This document shows, one piece after another, positions 1 through 10,717 of a stretch of 64,000 bases of DNA (the first letter of the stretch is position 1; each line of letters opens with the position of its first letter). The DNA comes from Dermacentor variabilis (lineage: Eukaryota; Arthropoda; Arachnida; Ixodida; Ixodidae). The stretch lies in the NCBI RefSeq assembly GCF_050947875.1, contig NW_027460346.1, positions 5,026,000 through 5,089,999 of the forward strand, given 5' to 3'. Made by a program: the position numbers and the translations under genes. The notes beneath the pieces were generated by a model, which saw nothing but the letters and a program-made list of their open reading frames with translations, was not told where the DNA came from and made no database searches.

Positions 1-161
1 TTCTGTCGGCAGTAAAACAGCCGCAGACGTAGAAGGCGTCATTAAGGGCGACCAACGTCAACTGCTCGACCGTAAAATTTGCATCGCAAGAGGGATCCCT
101 CGACTGCACCCAGGGAAAGCGAAAGTTGTGCTTACGAACTTCAGCCAAGAGTACAAGCACA
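1..161 (+). mobile_element. Ty3/Gypsy pol fragment (protease to RT linker)
   Basis: This piece aligns with 55676-55836 of the Gypsy element farther along the window at a constant offset of 55,675, with only a few substitutions, so both belong to one family. It codes for the stretch between the retropepsin and reverse transcriptase domains. It runs off the left edge of the window and stops sharply at 161, where the terminal repeat of element A begins. The normal Gypsy continuation (as at 55837) is absent here and is not found after the right end of element A either. It is a dead fragment. Confidence 0.85.
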
Positions 162-174
162 CCCATACAAAAAT

Positions 175-720
175 GCTTCCTTACTTTCTTTAGAACTTTT
201 ATCAACATCCTATCAACTTTAGTAACATCCTATTGACTTTTACTTTTTAGTAACGTTTGTCAAAAGAAAGTTGGTTACTTCTTTTCTAACTTCAGTATGT
301 AAAAAGAAAGTTACTAGAAAGTTAAGACACACTATTTTAACTTTTTAGAAACACGATTCAATAGGAAGTCAATAAAAATAATTATGTTCTTAAAGTACAT
401 AACCCAGTTACAAAACATGCATGAATATTATTCAATGAGGTTATAATTATTCAGTGAACATGGCTGGTGCAAGACAGTCTTGTTTCATGGACAGGTGTAA
501 ATTTCCACGATTTTCAATCAACTTTCTAGTAACACTGGTCACTAGAAAGTTGTTAAAAATGATTTAGTGAAAAATGAACATATATAACAGCATCTGAACT
601 ATAAATGAATATGCAAAGACTGGCTGCTTTTAAAAAAAATGTTTTTTTGCACAGTAACTGTTTTCCTAATTTTTAATCAACTTCCTAGTAACAGATGATA
701 GTAGAATGTTTATAGAAAAA
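175..720. repeat. Subterminal TAGTAAC repeat field, left end of element A
   Basis: AT-rich DNA in which CTAGTAAC/GTTACTAG-type motifs recur in both orientations, mixed with AACTTTCTAGTAAC and its complement (for example near 310-325, 520-555 and 685-700). The same motif family fills 5626-6175 at the other end. I see no open frame of note. Dense short repeats just inside transposon termini often serve as transposase binding sites; that role is inferred here. Confidence 0.55.
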
Positions 721-2321
721 AATTGCTTCTAATACCGGACGCTAAGAGGAAATATGGTCTCACCAATTCGAGATGAGGGCACGTATTCTCGAAAACACGA
801 CAGCTAGTGCCATGGGAAGCGTGTATATGAGCGGTGATCGTGAATTTGTGCTCAGTAGGTGTCAAAGAAGCCCGTAGGCCATGCACCATAGCACCAGACG
901 GAGCTGCACGGACGGCGCGCTGATCGGCTCGTGTTCGCCAACTAAAGCGGGAGACACACGGTCCGGTTCGGTGTCCGATCCGGCGTCCGACGCGCCGAAA
1001 CTGCAGCCCGAATCGAGGTGTTTTGCCGTGCCGAAGCGCCGGTTCAGACGTCCGGCATGCGACAAGCCGGGCAGATTTTCATCGTCCGACGTGTCCGACA
1101 ACTGCACCGTCGTCTGGCCGCAGCCAATGGCAGCGCGGCTGGCATGTGGCGTTCTCTGACGTTCCCTCCACGGAGGCGGTGCTGGCTGGCCGGTTTCTCG
1201 CAGTTATTCTTTTTCCTTGCCTGCTGCAGTTTGTTTCTGACATGAAATAGTTACCAGTTCAGTAAAATTATCTCGAACGTGTGCCTGTTATGCAAACCAG
1301 CGCCTTGTACACTAGCACTAAGCTACTGGTGAGATCGGGAGCCGTGACGCGAGGGCATTTCGCGAGCAGACATCACACACCGACCGTCCGAGCGAGGCCG
1401 CTCGCTTCGCTTGCACGTTTGCCCTTCGCAACGACTGCGTCGAGTAAACCCATTGTATTTAATTACGGCCGACCTAAGTGTACAGTGTTAATTGTTTTGG
1501 CAACAATAAGCACTCTTCGACGAGCTCGGGCTGGATCGCAAGCACCGTCGGCTGCAACGTCCGCCTAGCTATGCCTACCGGCCCTATCGCTGGTTTTAGC
1601 GGAGCCGTCAGTGGACAACGCGCCCGTCGTGAAGTGTTCTGTCACTCACAGGGGCATAATTTTATCGACAGCGTTCGCGTAAAGCGAAGCAGTGTTGTGC
1701 AGAGTTGTTTATATTGCGTTTCTCGACGTGGATATGAACTCAAGCTGGGGAGCTGGATGTGGGCGGAGCTTACGCGCCGCTCATGCCGTAGCATGCAGCG
1801 CCGCACGTCGGATCGGACACCGAATCGTACCGCGTGTGTCTGTATAGCTCGCTCATGGTTCGGCTGAAGTCCCCGTATACTCTTTATAAATAAGGAAGCC
1901 TACCTAGGCACTGTAAACCCAACGATTGGGGCCCAAATGCCTCTCCGCCTCCACTACGGCTTCCTTTGAGTGACAAATTCTGATCTCGAAGGCCGTGCTT
2001 TTGCAACCTGCATGCACCTGAAGCAATTGCGAATATTGAAGGCAACATCCGCTTAGTTTTTATTATATATACATTTCCTTAAACTTCGTATCACAAAGTA
2101 CACACTTTTGGACCAAACAAATCTATTAAAGGACTCTATCAAATGTTATTAGGAAAAAACACGCAATTTTTTCATTTAAGATACATTTTTCTAAAAAACC
2201 GCAGAGTGGCGCTACTGCAGTATTTGTTTGGTCGACACACCACGTTGGTTGTAGTGAATGCTCCTTGCATTAAGGTGGTATTTGAGTTATATTTTAGAAG
2301 TGCCTAGACAAAACGTGCTCC
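721..2321. other. Interior of element A without recognised gene
   Basis: GC-rich DNA from about 860 to 1870 with several overlapping open frames of 75-129 codons on both strands, none showing a recognisable domain. Overlapping open frames on both strands are expected by chance at this base composition. 1870-2320 returns to AT-rich sequence. A promoter or untranslated exon for the BEN exons downstream could lie here, but nothing specific supports it. Confidence 0.3.
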
Positions 2322-2499
2322 TTGTCGTGTGCAGTAACCATCCCAAACCCTCCGGACTCGTGTAACGCCATTAGTTCGCCGTGTGTTTCGAGCGATCCAC
2401 CAGTGTCGTCAGTGAGTGCCCTAGTACAGCGCCCGTCCGAGCTGCCTTTGTTCTGCCGAGCTGCCTGCCCGCGCTCTCGTGAAACAGTACTGGGGCTTC

Positions 2500-2640
2500 G
2501 AATCGTAGTGTATGGAAGACTGTTGAAGGTTGTGCTTTTGTGGAGCTGGAGTTCATCGGAAGTTCTACAGTGCTTGCGCCAGAGAAACGTCGGTGCCTCT
2601 GTACCTGTTAGACGAAGGAGCGTTTGGCAAGTCTTGAAAG
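2500..2640 (+). other. Possible 5' exon with strong splice donor
   Basis: The sequence at 2637-2646, AAAG followed by GTAAGC, is a good 5' splice site (GT at 2641-2642) upstream of the BEN exons. Reading frames across 2510-2640 give short peptide-like stretches that end in stops. The frame that would join in phase with the exon at 4436 has a TGA two codons before the donor. Either this is an untranslated or decayed exon, or a further exon lies between 2641 and 4435, or the site is chance. Confidence 0.3.
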
Positions 2641-3277
2641 GTAAGCAAGTTTGGCGCTTGCGCGCATTCTTGAAGCTTATGATTTACGTAATGAGCGTTG
2701 TGTAACTAGCTAGAGCAAAGCGCTTTCCTATCGTATGTTAGCCATGTTGCTGTGCACATTTAGCAAGCAATTTCACCAAAGCTTCCTCTGATGTTACAGC
2801 GTACTTGCATTCTGCTACCCGCCTTGATTGCTATGCCTGAATGGGCACACAATTATGAAAATACATTGAAAGTTGGTGTTCGTTCGGTAGTTTCCTGGCA
2901 AAAAGTTATTCGCTATATAGGCATTCCAGCAAGTACAGTACATGTGTAATGTGTGCGTCGATGTGTCATGGGCTTCGCGCGTTGACACACGATTGCTATG
3001 TTTGACGCTTAAGCAGATAGAAGCTTGTATGGAGATTTTCGTATGTATATAGTTCGGTTTGGAGGTCCGCGTCGCGAGAACCTGTATGTATTGTTTATGT
3101 TCTTGAGTGTCTTCGCGTATTTGTCTTCTATGTTATAGAGCGGATATAGGCCGATATTACAATAACGAGGTGCATTTTTAATCAAGACATTTCAATCAGA
3201 CGCCGGCCTTTAAGAAAGATACACCAACCAAATCTTAATAACGATATGTCAGCTCTTGCAATCGTAGGTTACGGCAG
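2641..3277. other. Putative intron of the BEN gene, no other feature seen
   Basis: AT-rich sequence without open frames above 60 codons or recognised repeats. If the donor at 2641 and the acceptor before 4436 belong to one transcript, this is intron. Confidence 0.3.
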
Positions 3278-3466
3278 TGCGTAATAATTTAAAGACTGCG
3301 ATTTTGTAGCGATACTTACCCCTCGATTCTATATCACTCTTCTCGCCCACCGCTAACGGCCGGCAGCTGCAGTACGTAGCACGGGCCGGGGCGTCGGTCA
3401 GCCCACTAACGAATAGCGAAAAGGAATACCATCGCTACAAAATCGCGGTCTTTAAATTATTACGCA
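3278..3466. repeat. 189 bp inverted-repeat unit (MITE-like)
   Basis: The left arm at 3278-3313 and the right arm at 3431-3466 are reverse complements over about 36 bp with one mismatch; the left arm begins TGCGTAATAATTTAAAGAC. The roughly 117 bp between them is unique and GC-rich. The flanks show no clear target-site duplication. Size and structure fit a miniature inverted-repeat transposable element sitting inside the putative intron; the superfamily is not recognisable. Confidence 0.6.
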
Positions 3467-4435
3467 AATTTTGTGCACAATGAGATGTTATAAACACACC
3501 TTGCATGTACATGAAAAAAAGGTTTGCAACAGAGATGACATATATGCATGGGCACATATATGTGTCAATAAAATACTCGAGCCTCTTTCTGCCTACAGAA
3601 AAAGAAATGTCTCCTCGAGGGCATGGCTGCTTGTACTAATGAACCTCTAAGGGAAAGTTTTCTCTAATCCCTATTTTTGATATCTAAATGCTTATGTGGC
3701 ATGTACAAACTGCTTGCATCACTTTCTCATTGGGATGAGCTGTCTAAAATTTAATTTTCAGTAATAATTGCAATAATTAACTCATTTCACCTGTGTTCTA
3801 GTGACTAAAGTTCTATGCTTCTACCTTGACAAACCTTTTGTGAAATTAGTTTGATGAGGCCCAATATACAGGGCTTTCTAAATTGAAGGTATCTGTACCT
3901 ATTAAAGACTATGCTAACTATGAAAATGCTGCTTGTGTATGTGGTTTATTCACTCTGTCAGACAAAATCTTTACACCCAAGTGCAGTCAGTAAATTGAAA
4001 ACTGCATGTCTGCAAGGGGAAGTCAGAATTGTATTTGAAGACAATTGCATCTTGTTTGATAGTTCTCGAGCACTTGTGTGTCACTAATCGAGCACAGCTT
4101 GGCCCAATACTCGGTGAGGCTTGAAGCTTTCAATGTCTGCTAATCACTAAAACAGCACCAGATCTCACTCTGTGTCAAGGGGTGGCACACATTTGCTTCG
4201 TTCTAGGCAGATGCATGTCTCTCTTTCGCATTGAAGTTCCCAATACTTTCTAGTCTTACGTAAAAGTACACAGCTCAATACAATGCATGTATGGTATACG
4301 TCAGGCTGCTTTGTTCTCTAAACCGAATCAACAAGAAGCAGCGACTTCCGTTTTTGCAAACCTTACCCTACTTCCTAACCATTCCTTGATCAAACGTGTA
4401 TAAAATGAATCTGTGGTTGTTGTATTCTTTCACAG
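3467..4435. other. Putative intron, no other feature seen
   Basis: AT-rich, no open frame of interest. It ends in a pyrimidine tract and CACAG (AG at 4434-4435), a convincing 3' splice site for the exon at 4436. Confidence 0.35.
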
Positions 4436-5554
4436 GTAGACATCGGTGACGGTGTATACGTTGAAAAGGGCCTGCTGAAGAGGCTGTGCCTGGATGCTAA
4501 CAACTCAGGCTTTCACTTCGCAGAGAGCCTCCTTAAAGCTCCTTTTTCAATAGAAGACGTTGAAGGGAGGTCCTTCTTTGGGCGGCTGTCAAATGCCTTC
4601 CACAGAAGGATCCGTTGGATTCCAAGAAGGTCGACACCATAGTAGGTATGTGTGTCACAAAGAAGCATCTTAATATTCTTTGTGCAGTTTTCAACAAAAC
4701 TCCTTCAATGACAATTTCAGTGCTATCTTAGGGTATACTCCTTTCTTTCCTGCTAAAGTAGCTATTAACCTGATTATAATAGCATATTATAATGCAAACT
4801 TTGCCACCATAACTAGAAAATTGTCATTACTGTTGGCATATGTATTTTTGTGATAGAGGCCCTGGTCATATGAATGCACGGATAATATAATATCCTGTCT
4901 TGTGGAAAGCTAACATGTTTAGTAACAAGCTCACTTTGACAATGTCTGCCTGCACAGCAAAGGCATTTTCTAATCTTGCTGTAGAACGTCCGTAATGCCT
5001 GTTCAACTGCTTACATGTTGCTTGTATCATTTCGTGGTTCTTAAGTGCAACACAAAAGTCAACTCTTCTATGTACCTGTGCCCAAGCAAAGCTGCAGCAC
5101 AGTTATGACTGGCACCTTGCCTTTCCTAAGATAATTCACACATGAAACTTCCATGTACTGGTCACAGTACGAATATCGAAGTTCATTAAACTGAAGTTGA
5201 TTTACAGCTTTTGTTTGTAGATGACAATTGGTATGATAGAGTTTGTGTCGTGCATCTGTTGGTGTTACGCACTTCCATCACGCTCCCAGCTTTAATGCAC
5301 TAATTCAGTCATTTCATGCATATTTAGGACTTTGCACAAAATAGGTGGAGATGTTTAGAGCTCACAGGGTTGAAAGCTTGTCACTTGTGCACTTCCTTTT
5401 TAAGAAACAGATGCATGGTGTGTTGCAATGTCACTGTAGCAAAACTAATATATTGCCTTTTTTCTTCTCTTTTCTAGACTACACAACGCAACATTTCAGC
5501 CTACTTCCAGGGCAGCTGGAGAACTCGTCCTCCTTACTAGCCCGGGGATATTAA
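4436..5554 (+). pseudogene. BEN-domain protein, last two exons, with one frameshift
   Basis: BEN domains are small helical modules that bind DNA or chromatin partners and are numerous in tick gene sets. Exon 4436-4645 follows a good acceptor and is open in one frame only. It encodes a linker with DGVYVEKG and then helix motifs such as FHFAESLL and FSIEDVEG, typical of the BEN core. The core motif LDSKKVDTIV at 4615-4644 is in another frame, so one base seems to be missing between about 4590 and 4615; as read, the exon stops at 4640. A donor (GTATGT) follows at 4646. The terminal exon at 5478-5554 has acceptor TTTCTAG and joins in phase as V-DYTTQHF, the last BEN helix, ending in TAA at 5552-5554. 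AATAAA signals lie near 5695-5730. The N-terminal exon is unresolved. A sequencing error instead of true decay is possible. Confidence 0.7.
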
Positions 5555-5625
5555 ATAGATGTGTTCAAGCACAAATGGAAACCTGTCTTCTTGTGTTGCA
5601 TGCCACACCTAGCCACTTGGCAATC

Positions 5626-5978
5626 ACTATTCGCCACAGACAGATAGTTGACAGGAGGTTACTAGCAAGTCGTTAGGATATATAAAGGTGGTTAATAAAT
5701 AGTCGCTGCACAGTTTTTAGGAAGCAAATAAAAATTTTATTCAGAGATAATCAAGGCTTATTTTTGCAATATATAATTGCAAAAGTAATTGCCTCTGAAT
5801 AAAATTTTTATGTACTTCCTAAAAACTGTGAAGCGACTATTTATTAACCACCTTTATACATCCTAACGACTTCCTAGTAACATCCTGTCAACTATCTGTG
5901 GCGAATAGTCGACAGGATGCTACTAGCAAGTTGTTAGGATGTATAAAGGTGGTTAATAAATAGTCGCTTCACAGTTTA
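5626..5978. repeat. Foldback: 120 bp inverted repeat plus a third direct copy
   Basis: 5626-5746 and 5793-5909 are imperfect reverse complements (about 120 bp arms, 46 bp loop). A third copy of the outer part of the arm follows at 5911-5978 in the left-arm orientation. Each arm contains GGTTAATAAATAGTCGC and TAGTAAC/GTTACTAG motifs, so the unit belongs to the subterminal repeat family of element A. A transcript across it would form a long hairpin directly downstream of the BEN stop codon. Confidence 0.8.
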
Positions 5979-6192
5979 CACTTTCTAACGACATAAGATA
6001 ATAAGCAGTCGGTAAGAATTCTATCGACATTTTATATCTATACTTTCAATTCAATATCGGTGGCCAATAGTCGTTGGGAAGTTACTAGGAAGTTGTTACG
6101 GTGTCTAAAGACGGTTTATAGAATGTCGATAGGTTCTAGTAACGTTTGTCTAAAGACGGTTTATAAAATGTTACTAAAAATTTTTGTAAGGG

Positions 6193-7329
6193 CCTGCGCC
6201 GACTCCGAACACGCTTACGGAGCCAATTCCGGCATACGCCGGCTCGCGTAGTGACTTTCTGTGTAATGGCACAATGAAGCGCCCTTCGAATTTTTCAAGC
6301 TAGACTTTCGTTATCATTTGGTAAAGTGGCGTAAATAAATACGTCAATAACAGCACATTTTTACGGTTGTGGCATGCACTGCAATTAAAACTACTCACGT
6401 TCTGCCGCGCTCTCAACGGCACGTCACTTCAGTAAACGTGCCGAATGCAGCAAAGGAACGCGTGGGCCCTGCAAAGCGGTACGTAGTGCGTTCGTTGCGT
6501 CCGGCTCGGGACTAGCGAAACCTACGGGAGAATGAAGAGCGGGCGCGCTCAGACCTCGGCTAGCGCGGAAAGTGCTCACCAGGCCTTATTGGCAGCACAG
6601 GACTAACCAACATTTTAGCAGACAATGAGGGAAAAGAAAAAGCTCTCAGGGATTACACTATTTCAATCCTAGCAGCCGCGCGGCCGCGCCTTCAAAGTAG
6701 TTTAAAATTTCATTGCACTGCACAGAGAAGATACCAAATATCTGGGGCATGTATCGCATGTATCGACGCGCATTTTTCTAGCCGCACCCTGTCAATAATG
6801 TGAAATGCCGAGTTTACTGCAGCTCCTCTGCGAATTTTTACCGTCATCGCCGTACTCCTTAAAGCAGGGCCGGAGCGTTTCGGGCGTTGCTGTGAGGGTG
6901 AGCACTGGCGGCCTCTATCGGCACGCTTGGTCCCTACTCAATGATCACGTGGTATTTCTTCGGCCGCGCGCTGCCGGAGGCGACCACGGGATGCGCAGGT
7001 CGCCCTTTATACAGTAGGTCGTGCTCATAACATCCATCCATCCAGAGTCACATCCGTGTACCAATAAGTGACTACAGTCTTTTCTATACTTTTTCATCAT
7101 CACTATGCCCGGCTCCGTCGTCGTTTCCTGATTCCTGCGGTGAAGACCCACCTCACCCGGTCAAGATTATACCACCGAGAATCGGTTTGCGTGAATAGAA
7201 TCTGGTGCGCAATAAAAGTTTAATAATGTACGAAGATTACGATATTCCCTAATGCGAAATTTTAGCGCAGCTGCATAGGTGTTCTCATTTCGCGATATAT
7301 TGAGGCAAAGAATTTGGGACCGAAATCAC
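6193..7329. other. Intergenic, nothing recognised
   Basis: Mixed composition with open frames no longer than 70 codons on either strand. No domain, repeat family or splice pattern is recognised. Confidence 0.3.
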
Positions 7330-7572
7330 CGCAGCGACTGGCAGTTTGTCATTGCCGTCAGCGCCTTCGCAGAGGGAGGGGCAGTGTGGGTACGCTGGTA
7401 TGATGGGCGGCATCGGAGCTAGATGGTGTTGCGCACTCCAGGCTAGCGCATCGTACTGCTGCCGAGTAGTAGCGGCGCCTGCCTATCGAAGCTCGAAAGA
7501 CGTTACTTATTGGGTAGCGTGGCGTTGTCGGCCGGCTGCAGGCATCCAGTAGACCATGGCGACCAAGGAAGG
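7330..7572 (+). promoter_or_regulatory. Possible 5' UTR and 17 nt first coding exon
   Basis: A CpG-containing stretch leads to ACCATGG at 7553-7559, a strong eukaryotic start context. The frame ATG GCG ACC AAG GAA GG (7556-7572) is followed directly by GTGAGT (7573-7578), a consensus splice donor. The next residues would come from a distant exon that I cannot find in the window. Short first exons of this form are common in arthropod genes. The combination may also be coincidence: no core promoter motif is convincing. Confidence 0.3.
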
Positions 7573-8930
7573 GTGAGTCGATTTTCTAGTGCGAAACTTG
7601 CACGGTTTATTCAAAGGTACATGAAAGAAAATGAGAAGAGCATGAAGTGATCAAAAGTGATTTCGGAGCCTCTTAAATAGGCTCTCTACAATCGTGGGCG
7701 GGATCTTGCTTCCGTCGATGTCACGTGACAGGCACAGAAAGAGGGCCCCTAGTCCTCCGGCTATACCGATCCTGTTGAAAGGAAGAAGTCGTCCCGCCTC
7801 CCGGAATTGTAGACACCTGTCCGCCTCTTCTGCGCTTTGCGGGTTCGTGGAAATTCTCTTCTAGGTCCAAATCTAGGAAAGGCCTCTCTACACACACACA
7901 CACACAAAAGAGGCTGTACACTGCGAGGCTTCCGGAAGACAGGCACACTCGAAACGGTCATGGCGAATTAGAAAGTCACGCTTCATTTCGACGAGGCCTG
8001 GTAAAAGGTCCGATCAGAGAAAGTTCTTTGTGCGCGAGGTGCGGGACGTTAACCATCGCAGGAGAAGTCGCGCCTCATTTCGACGAATATGGTCGGATGA
8101 AATTCCTTTCGCCACGTGGTGTCAGACGCCAACCCTAAGAATGGGAAGAACACGACGACGAACGCGCGAACAGTGGCACGAGAACGTTCTTTATTTTCCC
8201 TGCGCGAAATAGCGCACACCGACTATAGGGGCTTTGGCCCAGAACCGGTTAGCGTTAATGAAGTCTAGTGCGAACAATGACATATAAATTTTAATCGGAA
8301 ACGATTGAGACCCACCAGCTTGAAAGCAAAGAGGGAACAAATATAAAAAGTAACAGCAACAAGGAAAACAAAGCCCTAAATTTATCGAGCAAGCCATTTG
8401 GAATCAGCCTGAACAAAATAAAATTCCCTCAAAAAAAAAAAAACCGCACCGATAGCGTAATCTAATCAGTTTGACGGCAGTTGCCAATTTTCCTGCATCT
8501 TAGCTAATCTCTCGTAATTGGTACGAGGCCATGTTTCAGAATTAAGAATGAATAGTCAGCGAAACCACTTTCACCATGACTGTCGACGGTAATGCGCCTA
8601 GCATTGAATCAATATAGCGACGCAACGTATAGCCACCGCCGAAACGACGTGTGTATGAGGCGTGTACTGAAGCGGGACTCCTCTTTTGCGCTGCCCTGTG
8701 AGGGCTCGGCGCAATCCAGCACCGCCTCTGCGATCCCTTCGCATGACCTCCGAAACGCGTGGCGCGCCTGTGCGTGCGAACGCTTTGAAACGCGTCATGC
8801 GGCAACCGGGCTCCTCTCGCGCTTATTTCTGGAGGCGCTGCACCATCTATTGGCGCTGTCGAGAAGTTCGCGCGTGTCCTCCAAGATGCAAAGCATGGCA
8901 TAACGGTGCCTGAGAACGGTGACAATAGTT
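7573..8930. other. Intergenic or intronic, with a decayed duplicate near 7970-8100
   Basis: A short CA run sits at 7891-7905. Two related stretches (about 7970-8015 and 8060-8105, both with TTCATTTCGACGA-like cores) suggest an old tandem duplication of roughly 90-100 bp. 8590-8910 is GC-rich with overlapping open frames up to 134 codons on both strands, none with a recognisable domain. No gene is called. Confidence 0.3.
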
Positions 8931-9320
8931 CCCTCGCTTGCCGCACACCCAGTGGCGCATACTCAGCGAGCCAATTAAGTTGGCGAGAGGTTCATTGGAA
9001 AGCAGAACGTGCCCGATGCATTCATGGTACGGTTCGCAAAAGCGTGGCCATGAAAGGCGTTCATTGAAAAGCGGCACATACCCATTGCATTTGTGGCGCA
9101 GCCTGCTATTGCGTCGGGTTGCTGTCCTCGAGGAACACTTGGGACGTGGATTCGATTCCAGTCAGCATGACATAAATTTCGGGGATCGTTTTCATCATTG
9201 CAGAGCGGTAGATTCCCAGTGGTACATACCTATTTAGTAAAGTTGGCGTCAAGAACGCTCATTGAAGAGCTGCACCCACTTACCGGCACATACGCAGTAA
9301 GCTAAGTTGGCATCAGCGGG
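8931..9320. repeat. Decayed ~60-65 bp tandem repeats (tick type)
   Basis: Related units recur with cores such as TTCATTGAAAAGCGGCACAT followed by ACCCATTGCATT-like sequence (near 8987, 9060 and 9258), each broken by substitutions and indels. The same family appears in the opposite orientation at 27440-27870. It is non-coding and looks like the remains of a minisatellite or tandem element. Confidence 0.6.
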
Positions 9321-10551
9321 GTTCCTTACAAACCGCCCTTACAAAAATCGGTTTGACCTTTCAGTCACTCATGAGTCACCTATTAGTCACCCCTGTCACC
9401 TATCTGTAGACTCGACCTTTCTGTAGACTAAGTCCGCAGAATGTCTGCAGACACCGTGCGGACTGCAAGTAGACTTGTCTGTAATATGCGTGCCCAGTGA
9501 GTGTGTGTGTAAATATGTATATATATCTATATATACATACATATTCTGAACCATGACATATTTTATAATTACGGTTGAATAGTTTTGACCTTTCAGTCAC
9601 CCATGAGTCACCCACCAGTCACCTCCACGTAGACCTAGTCTGCAGAATGTCTGCAGACACCGTGCGGACTGCAAGTAGCCTTGTCTGTAATATGCGTGCC
9701 CAGTGAGTGTGTGTGTAAATATGTATATGTATCTATATATACATACATATTCTGAACCATGACATATTTTATAATTACGGTTGAATAGTTTTGACCTTTC
9801 AGTCACCCATGAGTCACCCACCAGTCACCTCCACGTAGACCTAGTCTGCAGAATGTCTGCAGACACCGTGCGGACTGCAAGTAGACTTGTCTGTAATATG
9901 CGTGCCAGCGAGTGTGTGTGTAGATGTATATCTATATATAAACGCATATATATACATATTCTGAACGATGACACATTTTACAATTATGGTTCAATAGGTC
10001 TGACCTTTCAGTCACCCTTGAGTCACCCACCAGTCACGTCCACGTAGACCTAGTCTGCAGAATGTCTGCAGACACCGTGCGGACTGCAAGTAGCCTTGTC
10101 TGTAATATGCGTGCCCAGTGAGTGTGTGTGTAAATATGTATATGTATCTATATATACATACATATTCTGAACCATGACATATTTTATAATTACGGTTGAA
10201 TAGTTTTGACCTTTCAGTCACCCATGAGTCACCCACCAGTCACCTCCACGTAGACCTAGTCTGCAGAATGTCTGCAGACACCGTGCGGACTGCAAGTAGA
10301 CTTGTCTGTAATATGCGTGCCCTGCGAGTGTGTGTGTGTGTGTAGATGTCTATCCATATATAAGCGCATATATATACTTATTCTGAACCATGACACATTT
10401 TACAATTACGGTTCAATAGGTCTGACTTTTCAGTCACCCATGAGTCAGCCACCAGTCACCTCCATGTAGAGCTAGTCTACAGATTGTCTGCATATTGTCT
10501 GCAGACACTGTGTGGACGGCAAGTAGGTAGACTTGTATGTAATATGCATGC

Positions 10552-10554
<3 letters not shown>

Positions 10555-10612
<58 letters not shown>
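10555..10612. repeat. (AT)n microsatellite in the left arm of element B
   Basis: A run of about 29 AT units at the end of the sixth tandem unit, mirrored at 11700-11803. Confidence 0.95.
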
Positions 10613-10614
<2 letters not shown>

Positions 10615-10686
10615 TACATGACATATTTTATAACACTTAAATCGGCTTCACCTTTCAGCCACCCACGAATCACACATGCACACAAG

Positions 10687-10717
<31 letters not shown>

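Larger units (their letters stand above)
162..6192. mobile_element. Putative DNA transposon A with CCCTTAC-type terminal inverted repeats
   Basis: The left end at 162-174 reads CCCATACAAAAAT. The right end at 6180-6192 is the reverse complement of CCCTTACAAAAAT, the same terminus as elements B and C, giving a 13 bp inverted repeat with one mismatch. Inside both ends (about 175-720 and 5626-6175) lie many copies of a short TAGTAAC-type repeat in both orientations. TAGTAACGTTTGTC, for example, occurs at 248-261 and again near 6138-6150. The interior holds BEN-domain exons (4436-5554), a donor-like site (2641) and a small inverted repeat (3278-3466). No transposase is visible and no target-site duplication can be seen: the left flank is Gypsy and the right flank is unrelated. 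That 162 and 6192 belong to one insertion is inferred from matching ends and matching subterminal repeats. Confidence 0.55.

Noticed and set aside
862..1159. Overlapping open frames of 81 and 92 codons on opposite strands
   Set aside because: Long open frames on both strands of GC-rich DNA are expected by chance; no start context, domain or splice pattern.
4436..5554. Viral origin of the BEN exons (BEN occurs in some large DNA viruses)
   Set aside because: Exons are spliced with good consensus sites and BEN genes are common in ticks; no other virus-like gene is nearby.
8542..8946. 134-codon open frame in GC-rich DNA
   Set aside because: Four other open frames overlap it on both strands and none has a recognisable domain.
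9400..10236. Repeated 71-74 codon open frames starting MGDSWVTERSKLF
   Set aside because: They recur in every tandem unit of elements B and C (also 12122, 62038), in DNA whose other features are non-coding subterminal repeats; there is no codon bias or domain.
9336..10440. CRISPR-like regular repeats
   Set aside because: The units are contiguous 206-215 bp tandem copies without unique spacers, in a eukaryotic genome.
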